This document shows positions 45,775-53,737 of a DNA stretch of 64,000 nt, in pieces. Position 1 is the stretch's first letter. Each line of letters starts with the position of its first letter. The stretch covers positions 1 through 64,000 of the forward strand of contig JAIFNA010000006.1 in the NCBI GenBank assembly GCA_020048055.1, in the 5' to 3' direction. Origin of the DNA: Arcobacter sp. GTDB lineage: Bacteria; Campylobacterota; Campylobacteria; Campylobacterales; Arcobacteraceae. The notes beneath the pieces were generated by a model. It saw nothing but the letters and a program-made list of their open reading frames with translations. It was not told the origin of the DNA and searched no databases. The translations under genes and the position numbers were made by a program.

Positions 45775-46458
45775 CTATTTTATAGAGTGTATTAATATAC
45801 CAGCTGCAACAGAAACATTCAAGCTGTCAAAATTATTTTCCATTTTAATAGATAGCTTAATGTCAAGTTTTTTTACCAATTTTCCAGACAATCCATCACC
45901 CTCACTTCCCATAAAAAGTGCTATTTTTTGTCCGCTATTTCTTTCAACAGTTTTTACATCATAACCACTAGCATCAGCTCCAACTAGTGTAAATTTTAAC
46001 TGTTTAAGTTCATTTGCCAAATCACTACTATTTTGGATAAGGGCTATTGGTAAATCAAGTGCTGTTCCACTACTTGTTCTAATAACTGGAGCCATATCAA
46101 AATGTTTTAACCCACAAATTACTAATCCACCAACACCTAAAGCGAAACAAGTTCTTGTAATTGCACCAATATTTCCAACATCAGTAAGCCCATCAAGGAT
46201 AACAATAAAGTCTTTTTTCTTAATCTCACTTATCTCTTCAAAATTAAATTCCCCAATATCAAGTAAAAATCCCTGATGATTTCCACCTCTTGCCAAGCTT
46301 TGAGCTTTTTGTTCATCTGGTCTAACTATTTTTGCCCCTGTATTTGTAAATTTAGTAAATAATTTTTTATCTATCTCTTTTGTTAAAAATACTTGTTGAA
46401 TTATTTTTGGATGCTTTTCCAAAATATAAAATACTACTTGTTTTCCATAAACTATCAT
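45775..46458 (-). CDS. rlmB: SpoU-family 23S rRNA 2'-O-methyltransferase
   Basis: 227 residues of the SPOUT/TrmH fold. An N-terminal substrate-binding domain (VYGKQVVFYILEKHP) precedes the knot: ILDGLTDVGNIGAITRTCFALG, then MGSEGDGLS and SIKMENNFDSLNVSVAAGIL. RlmB methylates the ribose of a guanosine in 23S rRNA; another TrmH target is possible. Two bases separate it from the exported-protein gene. Confidence 0.93.
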   Translation of the reverse strand: MIVYGKQVVFYILEKHPKIIQQVFLTKEIDKKLFTKFTNTGAKIVRPDEQKAQSLARGGNHQGFLLDIGEFNFEEISEIKKKDFIVILDGLTDVGNIGAITRTCFALGVGGLVICGLKHFDMAPVIRTSSGTALDLPIALIQNSSDLANELKQLKFTLVGADASGYDVKTVERNSGQKIALFMGSEGDGLSGKLVKKLDIKLSIKMENNFDSLNVSVAAGILIHSIK

Positions 46459-46622
46459 TTTAACCGCCCATAAATTGATGCCATAATTTTAAATAAAATT
46501 ACAGGTAATGTGGCGATTTTATCAAATCTCTTATCCTATCGTCCTTAAATTTAATCTCTATCAATATCAAGTTTGGCTAAAATTCGCGAAATTTAAAACA
46601 TAAATATGAAAGTGGATAGATA

Positions 46623-47387
46623 ATGAATTATTTTGCTAAGCGGATTATACCTTGCCTTGATGTTGACAATGGACGAGTTGTTAAAGGTATAAATTTCCTT
46701 GGACTTCGTGACGCAGGTGATCCTGTTGAGGTAGCCAAAAGGTACAACGAAGAGGGTGCAGATGAGATAACTTTCCTTGATATTGGGGCAAGTCATGAGG
46801 GGCGAGATACAATTGTTGATGTTGTTAAGCGAGTAGCTAAAGAGGTTTTTATCCCACTAACTGTTGGTGGTGGGATTAGAAAACTTGAAGATATTTATAG
46901 TTTATTAAATGTTGGTTGCGACAAGATTAGTATAAATTCAAGTGCTGTAAGTAATCCAAACTTTATAAACGAAAGCTCAAAAAGATTTGGGAGTCAATGT
47001 ATAGTAGTTGCAATTGATGTTAAAAAAGTAGCTGATGGTAGTTATCATGTTTTTGTAAAAGGTGGGCGAGAGGATACAGGACTTGACGCTGTTACTTGGG
47101 CAAAAGAGGTTTACAACAGAGGAGCTGGTGAAATACTTCTAACTAGCATGGATACAGATGGGGCAAAGACAGGGTTTGAGCTTAATATCACAAAACAAAT
47201 AAGTAGTGCTGTTGAGATACCTGTTATTGCAAGTGGTGGTGCTGGAACTATGGAGCATATGAAAGAAGCTTTTACTATTGGTGGCGCTGAAGCTGCTTTA
47301 GCTGCATCAATATTTCACTTTAAAGAGATTGACATAATAGACTTAAAAAAATATTTAAAAAATAACAATATTCCAGTGAGATTATAA
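46623..47387 (+). CDS. hisF: Imidazole glycerol phosphate synthase, cyclase subunit
   Basis: TIM-barrel subunit that joins PRFAR with ammonia from HisH. 254 residues: [18 protein letters not shown] with the catalytic Asp, [25 protein letters not shown] with the second Asp, and [12 protein letters not shown]. hisH is not adjacent. A TAAAAT -10-like box lies 40 bases before the ATG. First gene of a plus-strand run through rlmN and gltX. Confidence 0.97.
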   Translation: MNYFAKRIIPCLDVDNGRVVKGINFLGLRDAGDPVEVAKRYNEEGADEITFLDIGASHEGRDTIVDVVKRVAKEVFIPLTVGGGIRKLEDIYSLLNVGCDKISINSSAVSNPNFINESSKRFGSQCIVVAIDVKKVADGSYHVFVKGGREDTGLDAVTWAKEVYNRGAGEILLTSMDTDGAKTGFELNITKQISSAVEIPVIASGGAGTMEHMKEAFTIGGAEAALAASIFHFKEIDIIDLKKYLKNNNIPVRL

Positions 47388-47401
47388 ATTAGAGGTAAAA
47401 A

Positions 47402-48010
47402 ATGGGAAGATTTGATGATTTAGCACTAGCTTGGGACAGCGAGCCAAAAAGAGTTGAGGGCGCTATGATTTTTGTTGATAAAGTTAAAGCAACTTTGCAA
47501 CAAGACATAAAGCACTTTAAGTTACTAGATTACGGATGTGGAAGTGGTTTGGTATCATTTGGTTTTGCTGGTGATGTAGAAAATATTGATGGACTTGATA
47601 ACTCTTCAGGGATGATTGATGTGTACAATAAAAAAGCAAAAGATATTGGATTAAAAAATATTTCTGGTAAACTACACAATATAAACAATGAGGATTTGAA
47701 GAGCAATACTTACAATTTGATTGTTACAAATATGACAATGCATCACATAAATTCTCCATTTGATTTTGTCTCAAAATTAACAAAATCGCTTAAAAATGGT
47801 GGTCATATTTTTATAGCTGATTTATATCTTGAAGATGGCACATTTCATGGCGACAATGATGGAGTAGTCCATTTTGGATTTGATATTGATACAGTAAAAG
47901 AGGCATTTTTTAAAGCTGGTCTGGAAAATATAAAAATAGAGAAGCTACATTCTATTTCAAAAGTACCAAAAAATTATGATGTCTTTATAGCTTCTGGAAC
48001 TAAGTTATGA
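47402..48010 (+). CDS. Class I SAM-dependent methyltransferase
   Basis: 202 residues with a Rossmann SAM site (LLDYGCGSGLVSFGF), the acidic post-motif I region (IDGLDNSSGMI), a motif IV-like VTNMTMHHI, and ADLYLEDGTFHG near the end. Small-molecule methylation is likely; substrate unknown. Coupled to the next gene by a four-base overlap (ATGA). Confidence 0.88.
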   Translation: MGRFDDLALAWDSEPKRVEGAMIFVDKVKATLQQDIKHFKLLDYGCGSGLVSFGFAGDVENIDGLDNSSGMIDVYNKKAKDIGLKNISGKLHNINNEDLKSNTYNLIVTNMTMHHINSPFDFVSKLTKSLKNGGHIFIADLYLEDGTFHGDNDGVVHFGFDIDTVKEAFFKAGLENIKIEKLHSISKVPKNYDVFIASGTKL

Positions 48011-48585
48011 TACTTTGCGCTGGAAGAAATGAGATATTTAATTTTGCAACTCCTATTGGTGTTGGATTAATTGAAAGCGCCATAAACACAACAAGAATTT
48101 GTTTATTTGACAAACCAGAATATATTATATTTGTAGGCAGTGCGGGAAGTTATGGAAAATACAATATGTTTGATATAGTTGAAAGTAGTAGCGCTTCAAA
48201 TATAGAATTATCATTTTTAGAAAACAATTCATACACTCCACTTGATAATGTAATTAAAACGCAAAATAAAATTATTCACGATATGACAACTGTAAATAGT
48301 TCAAATTATATAACTACAAACAATGAACTTTCAAAAGAATTCGAGCAATATAATATAGGAATTGAAAATATGGAATTTTTCTCTTTATGCTCTGTTGCTA
48401 AAGAATTTAATATTCCTATTGCTGGAATATTTGTTGTTACTAACTACACAAATCAAAATGCACATCAAGACTTTTTAAACAACCATAAAGAGGCAATAGA
48501 TAAATTAATTACCTATCTTGAAGGAAAAAAGTTGCTAATAAAAAGTCAAATTGTTCCACATGGAACTCAAAAGGAAACCAAATAA
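48007..48585 (+). CDS. Nucleoside phosphorylase-like protein
   Basis: 192 residues of the PNP/UDP phosphorylase superfamily. Seen: [30 protein letters not shown] (phosphate/ribose loop), [15 protein letters not shown] with the ribose-binding Met-Glu, and [15 protein letters not shown]. Glycosidic cleavage of a purine nucleoside or futalosine-type compound is possible; relatives are often annotated only to superfamily. Its TAA stop overlaps the ATA proposed as the rlmN start. Confidence 0.75.
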   Translation: MILCAGRNEIFNFATPIGVGLIESAINTTRICLFDKPEYIIFVGSAGSYGKYNMFDIVESSSASNIELSFLENNSYTPLDNVIKTQNKIIHDMTTVNSSNYITTNNELSKEFEQYNIGIENMEFFSLCSVAKEFNIPIAGIFVVTNYTNQNAHQDFLNNHKEAIDKLITYLEGKKLLIKSQIVPHGTQKETK

Positions 48586-49646
48586 AAACAATTTATGATT
48601 ACACATTAGAAGAATTGACTTCAAAAATAAAACCATCATTTAGAGTAAAACAAATTTACAATTGGCTTTACAAAAAATATGCTACAAATTTTGATGAGAT
48701 GAAAAATCTACCTAAAGATTTAAAAGAGGAGTTGGCTACAAATTATCCAATTGATATATGTAAAATTATCAAAGAGGAAAAAAGTGCTGATGGAACTATA
48801 AAATATCTTTTTGAATTTGCAGGTGGACATACAGTCGAAGCAGTTTTTTTACTTATGAAAGATGAGATAAAAGACGAAGATGGCAATGTAGAACAGGGAG
48901 GAAAATACACTTTTTGTATATCATCACAAGTTGGTTGCAAAATAGGGTGTAGTTTTTGTTTAACAGCAAAAGGTGGTTTTACAAGAAATTTAACAGCTGG
49001 AGAAATTGTAGCACAGGTAAAATATCTAAAGAAATTAAACAATATTGCAGAAAATAAGTCAGTTAATATTGTTTATATGGGGATGGGCGAACCACTTGAT
49101 AACTATGATAACCTTATTGAGGCAATTAAAATTATTAGCGATCTTGATGGCTTAGGAATAAGCACAAGGAGACAAACAATATCAACAAGTGGAATAAGTG
49201 ATAAAATCAATAAACTAGCCAATGAAGATTTGGGAGTACAACTTGCGATATCTTTACATGCTGTTGATGATGAACTTAGAAGCGAACTAATCCCAATGAA
49301 TAAAGCATATAATATAAAATCAATTATAGATGCAGTTAAAAAATTTCCAGTCGATACAAGAAAAAAAATAATGTTTGAGTATCTTGTTATAAAAGATAAA
49401 AATGATGATTTAAAAAGTGCTGACAAACTTGTCAAACTACTCTCAGGGATACAAGCAAAAGTCAATCTAATCTATTTTAATCCTTACTTCGGTACACCTT
49501 ATGAAAGACCATCAAGAAATAATATGGTTAAATTTCAAGAAAGATTAATTTCAAAAGGATTGCTATGTACTATAAGAGAATCAAAAGGACTAGATATTAG
49601 TGCTGCTTGTGGACAATTAAAGGAGAAAACAAATGGAGATACTTGA
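48582..49646 (+). CDS. rlmN: Dual-specificity RNA methyltransferase RlmN, ATA start
   Basis: Radical SAM enzyme making 2-methyladenosine in 23S rRNA and some tRNAs. CKIGCSFC carries the [4Fe-4S] cysteines; the methyl-carrying Cys is in DISAACGQL near the end, and QLAISLHA is also present. In frame upstream of the TTG at 48615, eleven codons read (M)[20 protein letters not shown], the family's normal N-terminus. The only codon at its head is ATA at 48582, with AAGGA six bases upstream, overlapping the previous TAA as ATAA. From there the protein has 354 residues, the usual length. A TTG start would remove the first eleven residues. Confidence 0.9.
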   Translation: MKTIYDYTLEELTSKIKPSFRVKQIYNWLYKKYATNFDEMKNLPKDLKEELATNYPIDICKIIKEEKSADGTIKYLFEFAGGHTVEAVFLLMKDEIKDEDGNVEQGGKYTFCISSQVGCKIGCSFCLTAKGGFTRNLTAGEIVAQVKYLKKLNNIAENKSVNIVYMGMGEPLDNYDNLIEAIKIISDLDGLGISTRRQTISTSGISDKINKLANEDLGVQLAISLHAVDDELRSELIPMNKAYNIKSIIDAVKKFPVDTRKKIMFEYLVIKDKNDDLKSADKLVKLLSGIQAKVNLIYFNPYFGTPYERPSRNNMVKFQERLISKGLLCTIRESKGLDISAACGQLKEKTNGDT

Positions 49647-49749
49647 TTTAATACTAACTATATTCGTTTTAAGTGTAGGCTTTGGTGGTGTATGGTTCTT
49701 TATAAAAATGAATCATGATGAATTAAATAAAGATGAAAAGGAAAAATAA
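49633..49749 (+). CDS. 38-residue single-helix membrane protein
   Basis: Starts inside the end of rlmN with AGGAG seven bases upstream: [20 protein letters not shown], then WFFIK and a charged tail ([13 protein letters not shown]). One membrane helix followed by an acidic/basic tail is the plan of CcoS, the small cbb3 oxidase assembly protein, but the FDD-type motif is not clear, so I do not name it. It ends two bases before gltX, and its last codons contain the gltX ribosome-binding site. Confidence 0.65.
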   Translation: MEILDLILTIFVLSVGFGGVWFFIKMNHDELNKDEKEK

Positions 49750-49750
49750 A

Positions 49751-51187
49751 ATGGCAATAACAAGATTTGCACCGAGCCCAACTGGTTATCTGCATATTGG
49801 TGGACTTAGAACAGCATTATACAGTTACCTATGGGCAAAAAAAACAGGTGGTGAGTTTAAACTTAGAATTGAAGATACAGATATGGCAAGAAATAGTGAA
49901 GATGCTGTTAAAGCCATATTGGAAGCTTTTGAATGGGTCGGCATGCCGAGTGATTGCGTTATAGAGTACCAATCAAAAAGAACAGGTATTTACAAAACAT
50001 TTATCGATAAATTACTGGGAAATGGTAATGCATACAAATGCTATATGTCTAAAGAGGAGCTACAGACTCTAAGGGATAAGCAAGAAGCAAATAAAGAAAC
50101 ACCAAGATATGATGGAACTTGGCGACCAGAAACAGGAAAAACTCTTCCAGACATTCCAGAAAATATAGAACCAGTAATAAGAATAAAAGCACCCAGCAAA
50201 GGTGTAATAGAATTTACTGATGGTGTTAAGGGTGTTATGAAATTTGATGCAAATCAAGTTGATGATTTTGTTATTGCTAGAGGAAATGGTATGCCAACAT
50301 ATAATTTTGTGGTAGCAATAGATGATCATCTAATGGGGATAACTGATGTCATAAGAGGTGATGATCATCTTTCGAATACACCAAAACAAATAGTTGTTTA
50401 CAAAGCTTTAGAGCTTGAGATACCAAAGTTTTTCCACATACCAATGATAAATAATCCACAAGGGAAAAAGCTTTCAAAAAGAGATGGTGCTATGGATGTT
50501 ATGGAGTACAAAAGATTAGGTTATCTTCCAGAGGCATTATTAAATTTCTTGGTAAGACTTGGTTGGTCAAACGGGGATCAAGAGATATTTAGTATTAATG
50601 AGATGTTAGAATTATTTAATCCAAGTAATATCAACAAATCAGCTTCTTCTTACAACAGTGAAAAACTAAACTGGCTCAATAGCCACTACATTAAAACATC
50701 GTCAAATGAAAGATTAAATCAAGAGCTTCAATTTTTTGGATTAAATCTTGATGGCAATAACAAAAAGGATGTTATTTTAACCCTTTGCAAAGATAGAGCA
50801 AATACAATAAATGAACTAAAAAATACCATAGATGGCATTTTAAATACGCCAAAAAAATATGAAGAGAATGGGGTAAAAAAATTTATCAAAGAAAATACAT
50901 CAAATACACTAGAAAATTATTTGGAATTACTACAAAACAATAACTATGACGCTCCAGAAGAGATTGAATCTTTTACAAAACCATTTGTAAATGAAAATGG
51001 ATTAAAATTTCCAGAACTTTTTCAGCCAATAAGAATCAGTCTAACAGGCGGAACAGAGGCTCCATCAGTTTATGACATAATTGCCATTCTAGGGAAAGAT
51101 GAAACTATAAAACGGATAAAAAGAGCGATTGCATGTGATTTTCATTCAGATAAACTACAAGAAAAATATCCAGACTTATTTTTATAA
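49751..51187 (+). CDS. gltX: Glutamyl-tRNA synthetase
   Basis: 478-residue class I synthetase. RFAPSPTGYLHIGGLRTAL carries the HIGH-equivalent, RIEDTD the glutamate site, and KKLSKRDGAMDV the KMSKS-equivalent. I place the start at ATG 49751, with AAGGA eight bases upstream; an ATG six codons earlier lies inside the small membrane gene. Campylobacterota usually have two GltX proteins, one charging tRNA-Gln for transamidation; which this is cannot be told without the tRNAs. Confidence 0.96.
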   Translation: MAITRFAPSPTGYLHIGGLRTALYSYLWAKKTGGEFKLRIEDTDMARNSEDAVKAILEAFEWVGMPSDCVIEYQSKRTGIYKTFIDKLLGNGNAYKCYMSKEELQTLRDKQEANKETPRYDGTWRPETGKTLPDIPENIEPVIRIKAPSKGVIEFTDGVKGVMKFDANQVDDFVIARGNGMPTYNFVVAIDDHLMGITDVIRGDDHLSNTPKQIVVYKALELEIPKFFHIPMINNPQGKKLSKRDGAMDVMEYKRLGYLPEALLNFLVRLGWSNGDQEIFSINEMLELFNPSNINKSASSYNSEKLNWLNSHYIKTSSNERLNQELQFFGLNLDGNNKKDVILTLCKDRANTINELKNTIDGILNTPKKYEENGVKKFIKENTSNTLENYLELLQNNNYDAPEEIESFTKPFVNENGLKFPELFQPIRISLTGGTEAPSVYDIIAILGKDETIKRIKRAIACDFHSDKLQEKYPDLFL

Positions 51188-51196
51188 GGGGCAAAT

Positions 51197-51844
51197 ATGA
51201 AACGAAACAAAAAATATTTTTTAAAACAAATTTCAAACTATGCTATCGTTGGTGGACTTGGCTCTTTGCTTTTAGTTGGCTTTTCTGGCTGTGAACAAAA
51301 AAATGAAAATTCTCAAGGAAGCAAAGAACTTAGCAATCTTAATGAGAAAAAAAATGTCTTTGTTGTAATTGAAAAAGGGAGTGATGGAAGCTACAAAATT
51401 GTAGATGAATTTCCTAGCACAAATACAACTATTGTTTTAAGGGAAAACGGAACTGAACGAATTTTAACAAAAGAAGAGATTGATAAATTAATCAAAGAGG
51501 AAGAGATTAAAATAGATAACAACACCTCTGGACTCACAAACCCATCTGTGAGTAGTGGCGGAATGAGCCTAGGAGAAACTTTATTGGCAAGTGCTGCTGG
51601 TGCTATGCTTGGAGCATATATAGGAAATAAACTATTTAATAATTCAAACTATGAAAATCAAAGAAGAACAAACTATCAATCACCACAAACATATAGTAAA
51701 AGTGTAAATAGTTTTAATAAATCATCAACTCCTTCAAGTGGTTCATCAAGTTCATCAAATAATAATGGAAAAAGTGGTTATTTTAATAATCAAAATAGCA
51801 ATACCCAATCAACATCAAGAAGCTCAAACAGTTTTGGAGGATGA
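51197..51844 (+). CDS. UPF0323 family lipoprotein
   Basis: 215 residues. A basic N-terminus and hydrophobic stretch end in a lipobox-like FSGC (Cys32), so it is probably lipid-anchored. Next comes a small conserved domain (VFVVIEKGSDGSYKIVDEFP, RILTKEEI), a glycine-alanine membrane-like hairpin (LLASAAGAMLGAYIGNKLF) and a long Ser/Asn-rich tail. This matches UPF0323 (Campylobacter Cj0371, H. pylori HP0232). It is one base from the ATP-grasp gene, the same partnership seen for E. coli YgiB-YgiC. Confidence 0.85.
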   Translation: MKRNKKYFLKQISNYAIVGGLGSLLLVGFSGCEQKNENSQGSKELSNLNEKKNVFVVIEKGSDGSYKIVDEFPSTNTTIVLRENGTERILTKEEIDKLIKEEEIKIDNNTSGLTNPSVSSGGMSLGETLLASAAGAMLGAYIGNKLFNNSNYENQRRTNYQSPQTYSKSVNSFNKSSTPSSGSSSSSNNNGKSGYFNNQNSNTQSTSRSSNSFGG

Positions 51845-51845
51845 T

Positions 51846-53027
51846 ATGCAATTAAGAAAATTAAAGCCACTTACAAATAGTTATCTTGAATCAATTGGAT
51901 TTAGTTGGCATACAGATTTAGATAATACACCATATATTGGTGATGAAATTTTAATCTTAGATGAAACAGAAGCAACAAAATATTACGATGCTACAAACGA
52001 ACTTTATGACATGTTTGTAGAAGCAGGTCAATATGTAATAGATAATAATCTGTTTCATGAGCTGGATATACCTTTTAATCTGGTTGAATTAGTAAAAAAG
52101 TCTTGGGTAGATGATGTTCATTGGCATCTTTATGGACGCTTTGATTTAGCAGGCGGAATTGATGGAAAACCTATAAAACTAATCGAATTCAATGCTGATA
52201 CACCAACCTCTTTGTTTGAAACAATGATAATCCAATGGGCATTGTTAAAATACAATAGATATGATGAATCAAGTCAATTTAACTCACTTTATGAGGCCAT
52301 AGGTGATAATTTTAAAAGAATAATAACACTAAATGGAGATATAGAAAAATTTAACGAGTATTACCAAAAACTAAATTGGAAAATACTATTTTCATCTCTA
52401 AGGGAAAATAATGAAGATGAACATACTGTTAAACTTTTACAACATATTGCTAGTGAAGTTGGCTTTTTAACCCATTTTTCTTATGTTGATGATGTTACTT
52501 TTGGCGATGATGGAATTAGTGCAGATGGTGAACTTTATGAGTTTTGGTTTAAACTTATCCCTTGGGAAAATATTGCAATTGAAGAGGGTGAATTAGCTTT
52601 GAGGCTAACAGAGATTGTAGAAAACAAAAAAGGGATTATTTTTAACCCAGCATATACTTTACTGTTCCAAAGCAAAGGAATTATGAAGATTTTATGGGAT
52701 TTATTTCCAAATCACCCCTTGCTACTTGAGACATCATTTGAACCACTAAAAAACAAAAAACAGGTTGAAAAGATGTGTTTTGGGAGAGAGGGTGCAAATG
52801 TTGCTATTATCAATAGCGACAATTCTCTACATTTAAAAACTGATGGTGAATATGAAAATTTCAAACCAATCTACCAAGAATATGTAGATTTTCCACAAGA
52901 TAAAAATGGAAGTTTTTATCAAGCTGGTGTTTTTTATTCATACGAAGCTTGCGGTTTGGGGTTTAGAAAAGGTGGAGAGATATTAAACAATATGTCAAAA
53001 TTTGTAGCACATATGGTGGAAAACTAA
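51846..53027 (+). CDS. Glutathionylspermidine synthase-like ATP-grasp protein (YgiC/YjfC family)
   Basis: 393 residues. The C-terminal synthetase domain of glutathionylspermidine synthase is recognisable: HWHLYGRFDLAGG, KLIEFNADTPTSLFET, LRENNEDEHTVKLL and SFEPLKNKKQVEKMCFGREG. There is no amidase domain. Such stand-alone proteins ligate an amine to a peptide-like acid by inference; no substrate is proven. I choose ATG 51846 with GGAGG five bases upstream; the frame is open further back but only over the lipoprotein gene. Convergent with frdB by a four-base overlap of stop codons. Confidence 0.85.
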   Translation: MQLRKLKPLTNSYLESIGFSWHTDLDNTPYIGDEILILDETEATKYYDATNELYDMFVEAGQYVIDNNLFHELDIPFNLVELVKKSWVDDVHWHLYGRFDLAGGIDGKPIKLIEFNADTPTSLFETMIIQWALLKYNRYDESSQFNSLYEAIGDNFKRIITLNGDIEKFNEYYQKLNWKILFSSLRENNEDEHTVKLLQHIASEVGFLTHFSYVDDVTFGDDGISADGELYEFWFKLIPWENIAIEEGELALRLTEIVENKKGIIFNPAYTLLFQSKGIMKILWDLFPNHPLLLETSFEPLKNKKQVEKMCFGREGANVAIINSDNSLHLKTDGEYENFKPIYQEYVDFPQDKNGSFYQAGVFYSYEACGLGFRKGGEILNNMSKFVAHMVEN

Positions 53028-53737
53028 AATCCGTTAGGATTAAATCCTCCGCCAAAATCACTATCAAAATTCCCAAATGAATTATTAAAAGAGGAAAAAA
53101 GTGGATTTTCATATCCATTTTGAACGCTTAAATTTTGTAGTTTTAAAATATCCCCCTTTATATCAATACTTTGTGGGCAAACAAGATTACAAGCGCCGCA
53201 AAGCGTACAGTCCCAGATACCATTTAATTGAATTGCGTCTAATTTATTTTTACTAACAAGTTCTTTACTATCAGATAAATATCTATAAACTCTTGTAAGG
53301 GCAAATGGTCCTAAAAAATCTCCATTTACACTATATACAGGGCAAGAGCTATAACAACTACTACATAAAATACAACTACTTTCAATTTCTATTTTATCGA
53401 CATCATTTGGAAATATTTTCCCATTTGTACAATTTTCTAAAAATCCATTTGATTTTTTCAGTGTTTCAATAACAGCAGAGTTATCAAATATTAAATCTTT
53501 AACAACTGGTAAATTATTTAAAGGTAAAACCTTATCGTCACAAGCAAAGTTACTTGTACATGCCAATTTTTCAACTCCATTAACTCTTATGGCACATGAA
53601 CCGCAAACGCCACTTTTACAACCATAATCAAACGCTAGAGAGTTATTTAAATTCTCTTTTATAAAAATAAATGCGTCTAGTAAATTCGTTATCTTCTCGT
53701 CAATATCATAAGAATTGTCATTTATTATAAGTTTCAT
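53024..53737 (-). CDS. frdB: Fumarate reductase/succinate dehydrogenase iron-sulfur subunit, extra cluster cysteine
   Basis: 237 residues. The [2Fe-2S] ligands are Cys40, 45, 48 and 60; the [4Fe-4S] set is CILCSSC (122, 125, 128) with Cys187. The third site has Cys132, 177 and 183, plus Cys180 in CTLCGAC where E. coli FrdB has Val. In E. coli that Val-to-Cys change turns the [3Fe-4S] cluster into [4Fe-4S], so this protein probably has two [4Fe-4S] clusters. The C-terminus is a Phe/Asn/Gly-rich tail. frdA ends one base upstream; no membrane-anchor gene is beside them. Confidence 0.85.
   Translation of the reverse strand: MKLIINDNSYDIDEKITNLLDAFIFIKENLNNSLAFDYGCKSGVCGSCAIRVNGVEKLACTSNFACDDKVLPLNNLPVVKDLIFDNSAVIETLKKSNGFLENCTNGKIFPNDVDKIEIESSCILCSSCYSSCPVYSVNGDFLGPFALTRVYRYLSDSKELVSKNKLDAIQLNGIWDCTLCGACNLVCPQSIDIKGDILKLQNLSVQNGYENPLFSSFNNSFGNFDSDFGGGFNPNGF

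Noticed and set aside
49733-49750. ATG at 49733 as the gltX start
   Set aside because: It lies inside the 38-residue peptide gene without its own ribosome-binding site; ATG 49751 has AAGGA eight bases upstream and gives the normal GltX N-terminus.
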